Origin: Pseudomonas_T sp032052615
GTDB lineage: Bacteria; Pseudomonadota; Gammaproteobacteria; Pseudomonadales; Pseudomonadaceae
Direction: 5' to 3'
Length of the DNA: 64,000 nucleotides
Assembly: GCA_032052615.1 (NCBI GenBank)
Contig: DAMBWF010000001.1
Location: forward strand, 1-64,000
The notes below the pieces were generated by a model. That model did no database searches. It was not told where the DNA came from and worked only from the letters and a program-made list of their open reading frames with translations. The translations under genes were made by a program, and so were the position numbers. Every line of letters starts with the position of its first letter. The stretch's first letter is position 1. Of the stretch, positions 24,832 through 34,200 are shown piece by piece.

Positions 24832-25182
24832 CGCGGATCACTCCTGTGCTGATCCACCCACTATAGCCAAAGCTGAGCCGGACACATCGCGGGGCGTCGG
24901 CCCGGATGACGTTGCGCTACGACGAGGGCGGTGCCGCGCCGTGGCGCGAGCGATAGGCGGAACGTCCCGAAGGTGGGCCGCTCTAAGGGCTGCCAGTGGT
25001 GCCGAGCGGAGGGGCACGTGAGAGAATGCGCACCCGCAACGCTTCGCTCCTTCGGGAGCGGGTGGCGCGGGGGAGCTAGGACAGCGTGGCGCCAGCGGCG
25101 GGCAGAGCGCCGGCCGCATTGACAGTTCGGTGACCATCGCTAAAGCTCCAGTGGCAGCAATAATTCTTCCAATGAGTGGAGT
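24832..25182. other. 351-bp intergenic region between divergent mapZ and the DUF3015 gene
   Basis: No open reading frame that looks like protein was seen. The region holds the start signals of the two divergent genes. A G+C-rich inverted repeat around 25040-25070 (CGCTCC, TTCG, GGAGCG) could form a hairpin but has no following T-run. The last 50 bp before the DUF3015 gene are A+T-rich, as expected for a promoter. I recognise no operator. Confidence 0.5.
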
Positions 25183-25689
25183 ATGAAAATGGACAAACTG
25201 CTGAGTAAAGCGCTGTTCGCGGGCCTCCTGAGCGTGGCCAGCGTCGCCGCCCATGCCGACGCCGCCGGCGGTAACGGCTGTGGTTGGGGCAACATGCTGT
25301 TCGAAGGCCAACGTGGCCTGGCCCCCCACATTCTGGCCACCACCACCAACGGTACCTCCGGCAACGCCACCTTCGGCATGACTTCCGGCACCAACGGCTG
25401 CGACACCAATGGCCGCCTGGGCTACAACGGTCGCTCCATGCTGGCCATGAACGGCATGCTGGACAATATCGCCGAAGACATGGCCCAGGGCCGCGGCGAG
25501 GCGCTGGACGCCTACGCCACCCTGCTGGGGATCGAGCAAGGCGACCGCGCTCACTTCGCGCAAGTCGCTCAGCAGAACTTCGGCGTCATCTTCAGCGCGC
25601 CGGACGTGACCGGTGACCAGGTGCTGGCCGCCACCCTGAACGTAATGAGCCAGGATCAGCAACTGTCGCGCTACGCCAAACAGGCCTGA
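25183..25689 (+). CDS. DUF3015 family exported protein
   Basis: This 168-residue protein has a signal peptide (MDKLLSKALFAGLLSVASVAAHA, cleaved before DAAGG). The mature part follows the DUF3015 pattern: GCGWGNMLFEGQRGLAPH, ILATTTNGTSGNATFGM (strand repeat), GTNGC, then a helical C-terminal half with EDMAQGRGEALDAYA. Two in-frame ATGs lie six bases apart; the second (25189) has better spacing to GGAG. Family role is unknown, probably periplasmic or outer-membrane associated. It is followed by a strong terminator. Confidence 0.87.
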   Translation: MKMDKLLSKALFAGLLSVASVAAHADAAGGNGCGWGNMLFEGQRGLAPHILATTTNGTSGNATFGMTSGTNGCDTNGRLGYNGRSMLAMNGMLDNIAEDMAQGRGEALDAYATLLGIEQGDRAHFAQVAQQNFGVIFSAPDVTGDQVLAATLNVMSQDQQLSRYAKQA

Positions 25690-25701
25690 TCGCCTCGTCG
25701 C

Positions 25702-25737
25702 AACGAAAAAGCCGGGCCCAGGCCCGGCTTTTTCGTT
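25702..25737. terminator. bidirectional rho-independent terminator
   Basis: Near-perfect hairpin (AAAAAGCCGGGCC, A, GGCCCGGCTTTTT) flanked by A and T runs, 12 bp after the DUF3015 stop. Confidence 0.9.
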
Positions 25738-25836
25738 GGCGCGGCCCTTGGCCGTCGACCCAGGTGGGGATAGCGCCCGCGACAGGACGCGGTAGACTGA
25801 GGCCGCAGCCTATCCTTCCATTCCGGGGAGTTCGTG

Positions 25837-27903
25837 ATGAATCATAACAATAGCCTGCTGCGCCACTTGCCTTGGGCCGCGTTGGCCATCATCGGGGCTT
25901 GCGCCCTGGGGGTGGTGGCGTTGCGCCGGGGCGAAGCTATCAATGCCTTGTGGATCGTGGTCGCGGCGGTCGCCCTCTATCTCGTCGCCTACCGCTACTA
26001 CAGCCTGTTCATCGCCAACCGCGTCATGCAACTGGACCCGTCGCGGGCCACGCCGGCGGTGCTCAACAACGACGGTCTGGACTATGTGCCGACCAACAAA
26101 CACATTCTCTTCGGTCACCACTTCGCCGCCATCGCCGGGGCCGGTCCGCTGGTCGGCCCGGTGCTCGCCGCGCAGATGGGTTACCTGCCCGGTACGCTCT
26201 GGCTGATCGCCGGGGTGGTGCTGGCCGGGGCGGTGCAGGACTTCATGGTGCTGTTCATTTCCAGCCGGCGCAACGGCCGCTCCCTCGGCGAACTGGTGCG
26301 CGAGGAGATGGGCCAGGTTCCCGGCACCATCGCGTTGTTCGGCGCCTTCCTGATCATGATCATCATCCTCGCCGTGCTGGCGCTGATCGTGGTGAAGGCC
26401 CTCGCATCCAGCCCCTGGGGCATGTTCACGGTGCTCGCCACCATCCCCATCGCCATGCTGATGGGCGTGTACATGCGCTATATCCGTCCTGGCCGGATCG
26501 GCGAGATTTCGGTGGTCGGCCTGCTCCTGCTGCTGGGCTCAATCTGGCTCGGCGGCCAGGTGGCGGCGAGCCCCGAGTGGGCCCCGCGCTTCACCTTCAG
26601 CGGCGTCGAGATCACCTGGATGCTGATCGGCTATGGCGCGGTGGCCTCGGTGCTGCCGGTCTGGCTGCTGCTGGCGCCCCGGGACTACCTGTCCACCTTC
26701 CTCAAGATCGGCACCATCATCGCCCTGGCCATTGGCATCCTGATCGTCATGCCCGAGCTGAAGATGCCGGCCCTGACCCAGTTCGTCGACGGCACCGGCC
26801 CGGTGTGGAAGGGCGGCCTGTTCCCGTTCCTGTTCATCACCATCGCCTGCGGCGCGGTGTCCGGCTTCCATGCGCTGATCTCCTCGGGCACCACGCCCAA
26901 GCTGCTGGCCAACGAGGCTCACGCCCGCTACATCGGTTACGGCGGCATGCTGATGGAATCCTTCGTCGCGATCATGGCGATGGTGGCCGCCTCGGTGATC
27001 GAGCCGGGCGTGTACTTCGCCATGAACAGCCCGCCGGCGGCGGTGGGCGCGGATGTCCAGGCGGTGGCCAGCACCATCAGCGGCTGGGGCTTCGCCATCA
27101 CCCCGGAGGTGCTGGAAAGCACCGCCCGCGACATCGGCGAGACCACTCTGCTGGCCCGCGCCGGCGGCGCGCCGACCCTGGCTGTGGGCATCGCGCAGAT
27201 CCTCCACAGCGTGCTGCCGGGGGAGAACACCATGGCCTTCTGGTATCACTTCGCGATCCTCTTCGAGGCCCTGTTCATCCTCACCGCGGTGGACGCGGGT
27301 ACCCGCGCCGGGCGTTTCATGTTGCAGGACCTGCTCGGCAACTTCGTGCCGGCCCTCAAGCGAACCGATTCCTGGATCGCCAACCTGATCGGCACCCTGG
27401 GCTGCGTGGCACTGTGGGGCTGGCTGCTGTACCAAGGCGTGGTCGATCCCCTTGGGGGCATCAACACCTTGTGGCCGTTGTTCGGTATCTCCAACCAGAT
27501 GCTCGCCGGCATCGCGCTGATGCTCGCCACCGTGGTGCTGATCAAGATGAAGCGTCAGCGCTACGCCTGGGTGACGATCGTTCCGGCCGCCTGGCTGCTG
27601 GTCTGCACCACGGCCGCCGGCCTGATCAAACTGTTCGACCCGAACCCGGCGGTGGGCTTCCTCGCCCTGGCCCGCAAGTACAGCGACGCCCTGGCTTCCG
27701 GCCAGGTGCTGGCGCCGGCCAAGGATGCCGAACAGATGCAGCACGTGATCTTCAACGCCTGGACCAACAGCGCCCTCACCGTGCTGTTCCTGCTGGTGGT
27801 GCTGAGCGTGCTGTTCTACTCGATCAAGGTGGGCCGCGCCGCATTGCGCGATCCCGCGCGGACCGACCGGGAGACGCCGTTCCAACCGATCCCCGCCGCT
27901 TGA
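25837..27903 (+). CDS. cstA: CstA-family pyruvate/peptide transporter
   Basis: The 688-residue inner-membrane protein has about 18 hydrophobic helices. It shows the CstA domain start DYVPTNKHILFGHHFAAIAGAG (here split at about residue 85), GPLVGPVLAAQMGY, and the late TRAGRFMLQDLLG. CstA and its relative BtsT import pyruvate, and CstA also peptides, in carbon starvation. The ATG at 25837 is preferred to the GTG three bases earlier because of the 6-base spacing to GGGGAG. It heads a cluster with ybdD, a WYL-like gene and yjiA, the order of the E. coli btsT-yjiX-yjiA locus. Confidence 0.94.
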   Translation: MNHNNSLLRHLPWAALAIIGACALGVVALRRGEAINALWIVVAAVALYLVAYRYYSLFIANRVMQLDPSRATPAVLNNDGLDYVPTNKHILFGHHFAAIAGAGPLVGPVLAAQMGYLPGTLWLIAGVVLAGAVQDFMVLFISSRRNGRSLGELVREEMGQVPGTIALFGAFLIMIIILAVLALIVVKALASSPWGMFTVLATIPIAMLMGVYMRYIRPGRIGEISVVGLLLLLGSIWLGGQVAASPEWAPRFTFSGVEITWMLIGYGAVASVLPVWLLLAPRDYLSTFLKIGTIIALAIGILIVMPELKMPALTQFVDGTGPVWKGGLFPFLFITIACGAVSGFHALISSGTTPKLLANEAHARYIGYGGMLMESFVAIMAMVAASVIEPGVYFAMNSPPAAVGADVQAVASTISGWGFAITPEVLESTARDIGETTLLARAGGAPTLAVGIAQILHSVLPGENTMAFWYHFAILFEALFILTAVDAGTRAGRFMLQDLLGNFVPALKRTDSWIANLIGTLGCVALWGWLLYQGVVDPLGGINTLWPLFGISNQMLAGIALMLATVVLIKMKRQRYAWVTIVPAAWLLVCTTAAGLIKLFDPNPAVGFLALARKYSDALASGQVLAPAKDAEQMQHVIFNAWTNSALTVLFLLVVLSVLFYSIKVGRAALRDPARTDRETPFQPIPAA

Positions 27904-27949
27904 CCCGAAGGCGGGGCCCGGCCCCCGCCGCCTTCTCCAGGAGACCGCG

Positions 27950-28153
27950 ATGTTCAACGACCTCGACCGCATGGGCAAATACCTCGGGCAGGCCGCGCGC
28001 ATGCTGGTGGGCATGCCCGATTACGATACCTATGTCGCGCACATGCGCGAGCGGCACCCGGACCAGACGCCGATGACCTACGAGGCGTTCTTTCGCGAGC
28101 GACAGGAGGCCCGCTACGGCGGCGGCAAGGGCCGGCCGATCCGCTGCTGCTGA
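27950..28153 (+). CDS. YbdD/YjiX family protein
   Basis: The 67-residue protein is typical of the YbdD/YjiX family: a helical start, the core MLVGMPDYDTYVAHM with HPDQTPMTYEAFFRERQEAR, and a basic C-terminus RYGGGKGRPIRCC. Family members are encoded directly after CstA/BtsT transporters, here 46 bp downstream, and may act with them. The final two cysteines are common in the family. Confidence 0.92.
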   Translation: MFNDLDRMGKYLGQAARMLVGMPDYDTYVAHMRERHPDQTPMTYEAFFRERQEARYGGGKGRPIRCC

Positions 28154-28227
28154 GCCTCCGCGCCGGCCCCGCGGAACGACCGCGGGCGCCGGCCGCTCTC
28201 ACCGGTAGAACCCTCCGGAGACGCGCC

Positions 28228-28545
28228 ATGTCCCGCGACACCTACCGCCTGATCCGCGAAGCCATCCTCCAGCGCCGCCAGGTGCTGGCCACCTACGGCG
28301 GCCTGCCCCGGGCCTTCTGCCCCCACGTGCTGGGCCACAAGCACGGCCGCGCCCAGGCGCTGGTCTACCAGTTCGGCGGCGAGAGCCACCAGGGCGCCGT
28401 ACGCGATGACGGCCCGGACAACTGGCGCTGCATTCACTTGGACGACCTGCGGAATGTGCGTCTGCGAGACGGCCCCTGGCACAGCGCCGACAATTACCGC
28501 CAGCATCCCCAGGCCTGTGTCGACGAGGTGGACGTCGAGGTCTGA
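28228..28545 (+). CDS. small WYL-like domain protein in the cstA cluster
   Basis: A 105-residue protein with no family firmly recognised. The layout resembles the WYL/Sm-like beta fold: I-x-x-A-I near the N-terminus, YGGLPRAFCPHVLG (ligand-facing residues), a Gly-rich turn GRAQALVYQFGG, and WRCIHLDDLRNVRLRDGPW, which matches the closing strands that follow WYL domains. It lacks a DNA-binding region, so it would be a ligand-binding or accessory protein rather than a repressor. It is 74 bp after ybdD and 51 bp before the yjiA-like gene, all on the same strand. Confidence 0.6.
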   Translation: MSRDTYRLIREAILQRRQVLATYGGLPRAFCPHVLGHKHGRAQALVYQFGGESHQGAVRDDGPDNWRCIHLDDLRNVRLRDGPWHSADNYRQHPQACVDEVDVEV

Positions 28546-28596
28546 CCCATTCGCGCCCGTGCTACCCTGCGGGCCGCCCCGCTTCGAGGAGTCGCC

Positions 28597-29580
28597 ATGT
28601 CCCTGCCCGTCGTCCCCGTCACCGTGCTCACCGGCTTCCTCGGCGCCGGCAAGACCACCCTGCTGCGGCACCTGCTGGAGGCCGAGCACGGCCTGAGGCT
28701 GGCGGTGATCGAGAACGAGTTCGGCGAGGCCGGGATCGACGGCGCCCTGCTGGGGGATGCCCCGGTTGAGGTGGTCACCCTGGCCAACGGCTGTGTCTGC
28801 TGCAGCGTTCACGTCGAGCTGGAGAAGGCGCTGTTCCTGTTACTGGAGCGGCTGGACAGCGGCGAGCTGACCTTCGACCGGCTGGTGATCGAGTGCACTG
28901 GCATGGCCGACCCGGGGCCGGTGGCCCAGACCTTCTTCGTCGACGAGGCGCTGCGGGAACGCTACTTGCTGGATGGCATCGTCACCCTGGTGGACGCCGC
29001 CCATGCGGGTTTCCAGCTCGACCTGGCCATCGCCCAGGCCCAGGTGGGGTTCGCCGACCGCCTGCTGGTGAGCAAGCGCGATCTGGTGGACGACGCCACC
29101 TTCGATGCCCTTTGCCAGCGCCTGCGGCGAATCAACCGGCGCGCACCGATCCGCCTGGTGGAGCACGGTCGCATCGACCTCGCCGAGTTGCTCGATGTGC
29201 GAGGCTTCAACCTCAACGCCGACGTCGCGCTGGCGCCGTTGCCACGGGCGGTGGCGGGCGGCGTGTCCCTCGACCGGATTTCCACCCTGGCGTTGCGCAG
29301 CGCCAGGCCGTTGGACCTGGAGCGCCTGAGCGACTTCATGAACGACCTGCTGGAGCGCCACGGCAATTCCCTGCTGCGCTACAAGGGGGTGCTCAACGTG
29401 GCCGGCGAGGACCGGCGCATGGTATTCCAGGGCGTGTTGCGGCTGTACGGCTTCGATTGGGACGCGCCGTGGGGCGAGGACGAGGCGCGGGAGAGCGTGA
29501 TCGTCCTGATCGGCGACGGCCTGCCCGAGGCCACGATTCGCGAGGGCTTCGCGGCGATGACCGGCGACGGGGTGGGCTAG
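28597..29580 (+). CDS. yjiA: CobW/YjiA family GTPase (metal chaperone-like)
   Basis: A 327-residue G3E-family P-loop GTPase. Walker A is LTGFLGAGKTTLL (about residues 9-21), the metal-binding GCVCCSV lies near residue 68, Walker B/ECTGMADP near 103, and the SKRDLVDD specificity motif near 151. The C-terminal CobW_C domain covers ~225-320. In E. coli yjiA follows yjiX and btsT, matching the order here. YjiA binds zinc or cobalt, and a metallo-chaperone role is inferred. Confidence 0.9.
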   Translation: MSLPVVPVTVLTGFLGAGKTTLLRHLLEAEHGLRLAVIENEFGEAGIDGALLGDAPVEVVTLANGCVCCSVHVELEKALFLLLERLDSGELTFDRLVIECTGMADPGPVAQTFFVDEALRERYLLDGIVTLVDAAHAGFQLDLAIAQAQVGFADRLLVSKRDLVDDATFDALCQRLRRINRRAPIRLVEHGRIDLAELLDVRGFNLNADVALAPLPRAVAGGVSLDRISTLALRSARPLDLERLSDFMNDLLERHGNSLLRYKGVLNVAGEDRRMVFQGVLRLYGFDWDAPWGEDEARESVIVLIGDGLPEATIREGFAAMTGDGVG

Positions 29581-29802
29581 GTTAGGAGAAGAGGGCGACG
29601 ATGGACCGGTTCGCGCGCCTTGAATGTCGAGTCGGCTTCGACGGCGCGGGCACCGGGCGCGGGCAGTCTTGATCGAGACCGAGCCACGCGCGAATGGGCG
29701 GCCATCAGCCGCTCGCGAGGGCGAGGGGATAGCCGACTGCACGGCGGCATGGCCGGCGGCTCGCCATCTCACCCGCCCTCGACCGCCTTTGGCGCGCCCA
29801 TG

Positions 29803-29830
29803 AAAAAGCCCGGCATGAGCCGGGCTTTTT
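29803..29830. terminator. rho-independent terminator between convergent yjiA and glyA
   Basis: Perfect hairpin (AAAAAGCCCGGC, ATGA, GCCGGGCTTTTT). It can serve both strands and lies 18 bp after the glyA stop. The remaining ~220 bp to yjiA hold nothing recognised. Confidence 0.9.
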
Positions 29831-29847
29831 CGTGTCGCGTCGACGCC

Positions 29848-31101
29848 TCAGCGGCCGTACACCGGCAGGCGCTTGCAGATGGCCTGCACCTGCTCGCGGA
29901 CCCGGGCCTCGACGCTTTCGTCGCCGAGGTTTTCCAAGATGTCGCAGATCCAGCCGGCCAGCTCGCGGCAATCCGCCTCGGTGAACCCGCGGGTGGTCAC
30001 CGCCGGGGTGCCGATGCGCAGGCCGGAGGTGACGAAAGGCGAGCGCGGGTCGTTGGGCACGGAGTTCTTGTTCACCGTGATGTGGGCGCGGCCCAGGGCG
30101 GCGTCCGCGTCCTTGCCGGTGATGTCCTGTTTGATCAGGCTGAGCAGGAACAGGTGGTTCTGGGTACCGCCGGACACCACGTCGAAACCGCGCTGGATGA
30201 ACACCTCGGCCATGGCCTGGGCGTTCTTCAGCACCTGCTGCTGGTAGGTCTTGAATTCCGGTTGCAGGGCTTCCTTGAAGCACACCGCCTTGGCGGCGAT
30301 CACGTGCTCCAGGGGACCGCCCTGGGCGCCGGGGAAGACGGCGGAGTTGAGCTTCTTCTCGATTTCCTCGTTCTTGCGCGCGAGGATCAGGCCGCCGCGC
30401 GGGCCGCGCAGGGTCTTGTGGGTGGTGGTGGTCACCACGTCGGCGTAGGGCACCGGGTTCGGGTAGACGCCAGCCGCCACCAGGCCGGCGACGTGGGCCA
30501 TGTCGACGAACAGGTAGGCGCCCACCTTGTCGGCGATGGCGCGGAAGCGCGGGAAGTCGAGTATCTGGGAATAGGCGGAGAAGCCGGCGACGATCATCTT
30601 CGGCTTGTGCTCGATGGCTAGGCGCTCGACCTCGTCGTAGTCGATCAGGCCATTCTCGTCGATGCCGTATTGCACGGCGTTGTACAGCTTGCCGGAGGCG
30701 GACACGTTGGCGCCGTGGGTCAGGTGGCCGCCGTGGGCCAGGCTCATGCCGAGGAGGGTGTCGCCGGCGTTCAGCAACGCCAGGTAGACCGCCGCGTTGG
30801 CCTGGGAGCCGGCATGGGGTTGGACGTTGGCGTAGTCGGCGCCGAACAGTTCCTTGGCGCGGTCGATGGCCAGTTGTTCCACCTTGTCGACGAATTCGCA
30901 GCCGCCGTAGTAGCGCTTGCCCGGGTAGCCCTCGGCATATTTGTTGGTCAGCACCGAACCCTGGGCTTCCATCACCGCCGGGCTGGTGTAGTTCTCCGAG
31001 GCGATCAGCTCGATGTGATCTTCCTGGCGCTGGGCTTCTTGCTCCATCGCGGCGTACAGGTCGGCATCGAAGCGGGCGAGGGTCGAATCACGGCTGAACA
31101 T
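29848..31101 (-). CDS. glyA: serine hydroxymethyltransferase
   Basis: GlyA interconverts serine and glycine and supplies one-carbon units through tetrahydrofolate. The 417-residue PLP enzyme is full length: LIASENYTS near residue 34, YAEGYPGKRYYGGCEFVD, and the Schiff-base Lys in TTTTHKTLRGPRGG (about residue 226). The ATG at 31101 follows AGGGGA; a longer frame upstream lacks family residues. Pseudomonads often have more than one glyA; neighbourhood with morA matches the P. aeruginosa copy there. Confidence 0.96.
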   Translation of the reverse strand: MFSRDSTLARFDADLYAAMEQEAQRQEDHIELIASENYTSPAVMEAQGSVLTNKYAEGYPGKRYYGGCEFVDKVEQLAIDRAKELFGADYANVQPHAGSQANAAVYLALLNAGDTLLGMSLAHGGHLTHGANVSASGKLYNAVQYGIDENGLIDYDEVERLAIEHKPKMIVAGFSAYSQILDFPRFRAIADKVGAYLFVDMAHVAGLVAAGVYPNPVPYADVVTTTTHKTLRGPRGGLILARKNEEIEKKLNSAVFPGAQGGPLEHVIAAKAVCFKEALQPEFKTYQQQVLKNAQAMAEVFIQRGFDVVSGGTQNHLFLLSLIKQDITGKDADAALGRAHITVNKNSVPNDPRSPFVTSGLRIGTPAVTTRGFTEADCRELAGWICDILENLGDESVEARVREQVQAICKRLPVYGR

Positions 31102-31219
31102 GGCAATCCCCTGGGACGTTGCGGTGAGAAGGGGCGCGATTCTACCCCATCCGCCCGGAGCCTGGCACATGAGCGCCGGTCATGACCGGCGCGAGGCGCG
31201 CTCAGGCGGAACGGCCGTT

Positions 31220-34200
31220 TCAGTTGAGCACGAACAGCGCCGCCCCGCTGAACAGCGCCTCGAACTGCCGGGCCGGCATCGGCCGGCCGAACAGGTAGCC
31301 CTGGACCTCGTCGCAGTCGTGTTCGCGAAGGAAGTCGAGCTGGGCCTGGGTCTCCACGCCCTCGGCGATCACCGCCAGGTTGAGGCTATGGGCCATGGCG
31401 ATGATCGCCCGGGCGATCTGGGCATCCTGCTCGCCCTGGGGCAGGCCGTCGACGAAGCTGCGGTCGATCTTCAGCACGTCGATGGGGAATTGCTTGAGGT
31501 AGTTCAGCGAGGAATAGCCGGTGCCGAAGTCGTCCACCGCCACGCACAGGCCGAGGCGCTTGAGGCCGGCGAGGATCTGCAGGGTCTCGCCGACGTCGCG
31601 CATCAGGATGCTCTCGGTCAGTTCCAGCTCCAGGCACGCCGGCGGGATGCCGCTGCGGTCGAGAATGCCGGCGATCCGCTCGCCCAGTTGGCCGTCGGCG
31701 AACTGCCGCGCCGAGAGGTTCACGGAAACCTTCGGCACACGTACCTTGGCCGCGTGCCAGCGGGCCATCTGGCGGCAGGCCTCGGTGAGTACCCAGTCGC
31801 CCACCTGGACCACCAGGCCAAGCTCCTCCAGGACCGGGATGAATTCCCCTGGCGGCACCAGTCCCCGGCTCGGGTGGCGCCAGCGCAGCAGCGCCTCCAC
31901 GCCGGTCAGGCGCTTGCCGTTGCCGCTGAACTGCGGCTGGTAATGGAGGACGAACTCGTCGCCTTCCAAGGCATGGCGCAGGTCGCTTTCCAGTTCCAGG
32001 CGCTCCAGGGCGCGGGCGTTCATGTCGGCCTGGTAGAACTGGAAGTTGTTTTTGCCGCGCTCCTTGGCGTGATACATCGCCGTGTCGGCGTTCTTCATCA
32101 ACTGGCTCAGCTCGTGGCCATCCTGGGGGCTCAGGGCGATGCCGATGCTGGCGGTGACGAAGAACTCGCGTCCCTCCAGGACGAACGGCCGGGCCAGGCT
32201 GGCGAGTATCCGCTCGGCCACGTGAACCGCCCGGTTCAGCGCGCCTTCGCGGGAGCCCCGGGGTTGCAGCAGCAGCGTGAATTCGTCGCCGCCCATGCGC
32301 GCCACGGTGTCGTCGTCGGCCACGCAGTCGGTCAGGCGCAGCGCGACGTCCTTGAGCATGCGGTCGCCGGCGGCGTGGCCGAGGGAGTCATTGATCGGCT
32401 TGAAGCGGTCCAGGTCGAGGAACATCAGCACCACCCATTCCTGGTTGCGCTCGGCATGCTGCAGCGCGGTATGCAGGCGATCCTGGAACAGGGTCCGGTT
32501 GGGCAGGTGGGTGAGGGCGTCGTAGTAGGCGAGGCGATGAATGCGCTGTTCGCTGGCCTTGCGCTCGCTGATGTCGCTGAAGAAGCACACGTAGCTGACC
32601 AGGTCGCCTTCTTCGTCATGCACGGCGGTGATGCCGACCCAGGACGGGTAGGTGTCGCCCTGGCGGCGTTTCAGCCAGATTTCCCCCTCCCAACTGCCAT
32701 GCTGGTTGAGCTGGCTCATGATGTAGGCGAGCTGGCTGGCCTGCTGGCGGTCGGCGGTGAGCAGGGCCGGCTGCTGGTCCAGCACCTCGGCGCCGGCGTA
32801 ACCGGTGATGCGGGTGAAGGTCTCGTTGACCTGCACGATGTAGCCGGCCGGGTCGGTCACCAGGATCGCCGCGGTGGAGTGCTCGAACACCGTGGCGGCC
32901 ATGCGCAGGTCCTTCTCCGCCCGGCGCTGCTGGCTGATGTCGCGGCCGACCCCCAGCAGGCCCTCGAAGCTGCCGTGCTCGTCCCACATCAGCATGACCC
33001 GCAGCTCCACCGGAATCTTGCGGCCGTCCGCCCGCAGGCAGTCGAACAGGAACACCTGGGGGCCCAGGCCCCGACGCAGTTCCGCCAGGCGCTGCGGGTT
33101 GCCCAAGGCGTTGCGCACCCGCTCCAGCAGCACGAACAAGCCGTTCAACTGGCGCGGGTTGGCGGCGGTGCCGATGAAGTTGTGGGCGATGATCCAGTCG
33201 CTGCTGTAGCCGAGCATCGCATGCACCGAGGGGCTGACGTAGTTGAGCTGCAACCGGCGGTCGGAAGTGAAGATCACGTCGCTGATGCTTTCCGCCAGCA
33301 GCCGGTAGCGCCGTTCGCTCTCGCGCAGGGACTCGCTGGCCTCGATCTGCTCGGTGATGTCCTTGGCCACTCCGATCAACCGGCCGACCCGGCCGCTCGC
33401 GTCGCGACTCAGGGCCTGTTCGCGGATGTCGAACCAGTGCCAACTGCCGTCGCGATGGCGCCAGCGCAATTGGCACTGGAGCAACTGGCCGTCTCCCAGC
33501 ACCTGTTGCAGGTTGCGCATGCGCTGGTACAGCTCGGCATCGTCCGGGTGCAGGATTTTTTCCCACAACCGGTCTCCCAGGGCGCGCAGTTCGTCCTTGC
33601 TGTAGCCCAGGTCGGGCCCCAGGCGGTTGTTGCTGAAGAGCACCCGACGCCCGGTGATGTCGTGCACGTACAGGGTATCGGGCACCGCCCGGGCCACGCA
33701 GGACCAGAAGCGCTCGCGCTCGATCAGCGACAGTTCGACCCGCTTGCGCGCGGTGATGTCGCTGAGGCTCAGGGTCACCGCGCGCAGGTCCTCCTCCGCG
33801 CTCGGCAGGCGCAACACCAGCAACAGGTGGCGCTCCTGGCCCGTGGCGGTGAGCAGGCGGGTCTCCACTTCCACCTGGGGCGCGCCTTCGAGCAGCGCGA
33901 CGATGAGCTGCAGGCGGATGCCGCCCGGACGCAGCGGGCGATGGTCGATGAGGCAGCGGCGGGCGCCGGCGATGTCGTCCACTTCCAGCAGGCGCAGGGC
34001 CACCTGGTTGGCCTCGGTCAGGCGCAGGCGTTGCAGCAGCTCGGGGTGCCGCTGGGGATGGGCGTCCAGCCACTGGAGGAGCGTCCGCGCATCGCGCAGG
34101 CCCAGCGCCAGCAGGTAGGCGCGCAGCGCGGTGAGGTCGAGCACGCAAAGGGCGACGCCGCTGCCCTCGAAGATGTCCTGGTAGCGGCGGCGGGTTTCCC

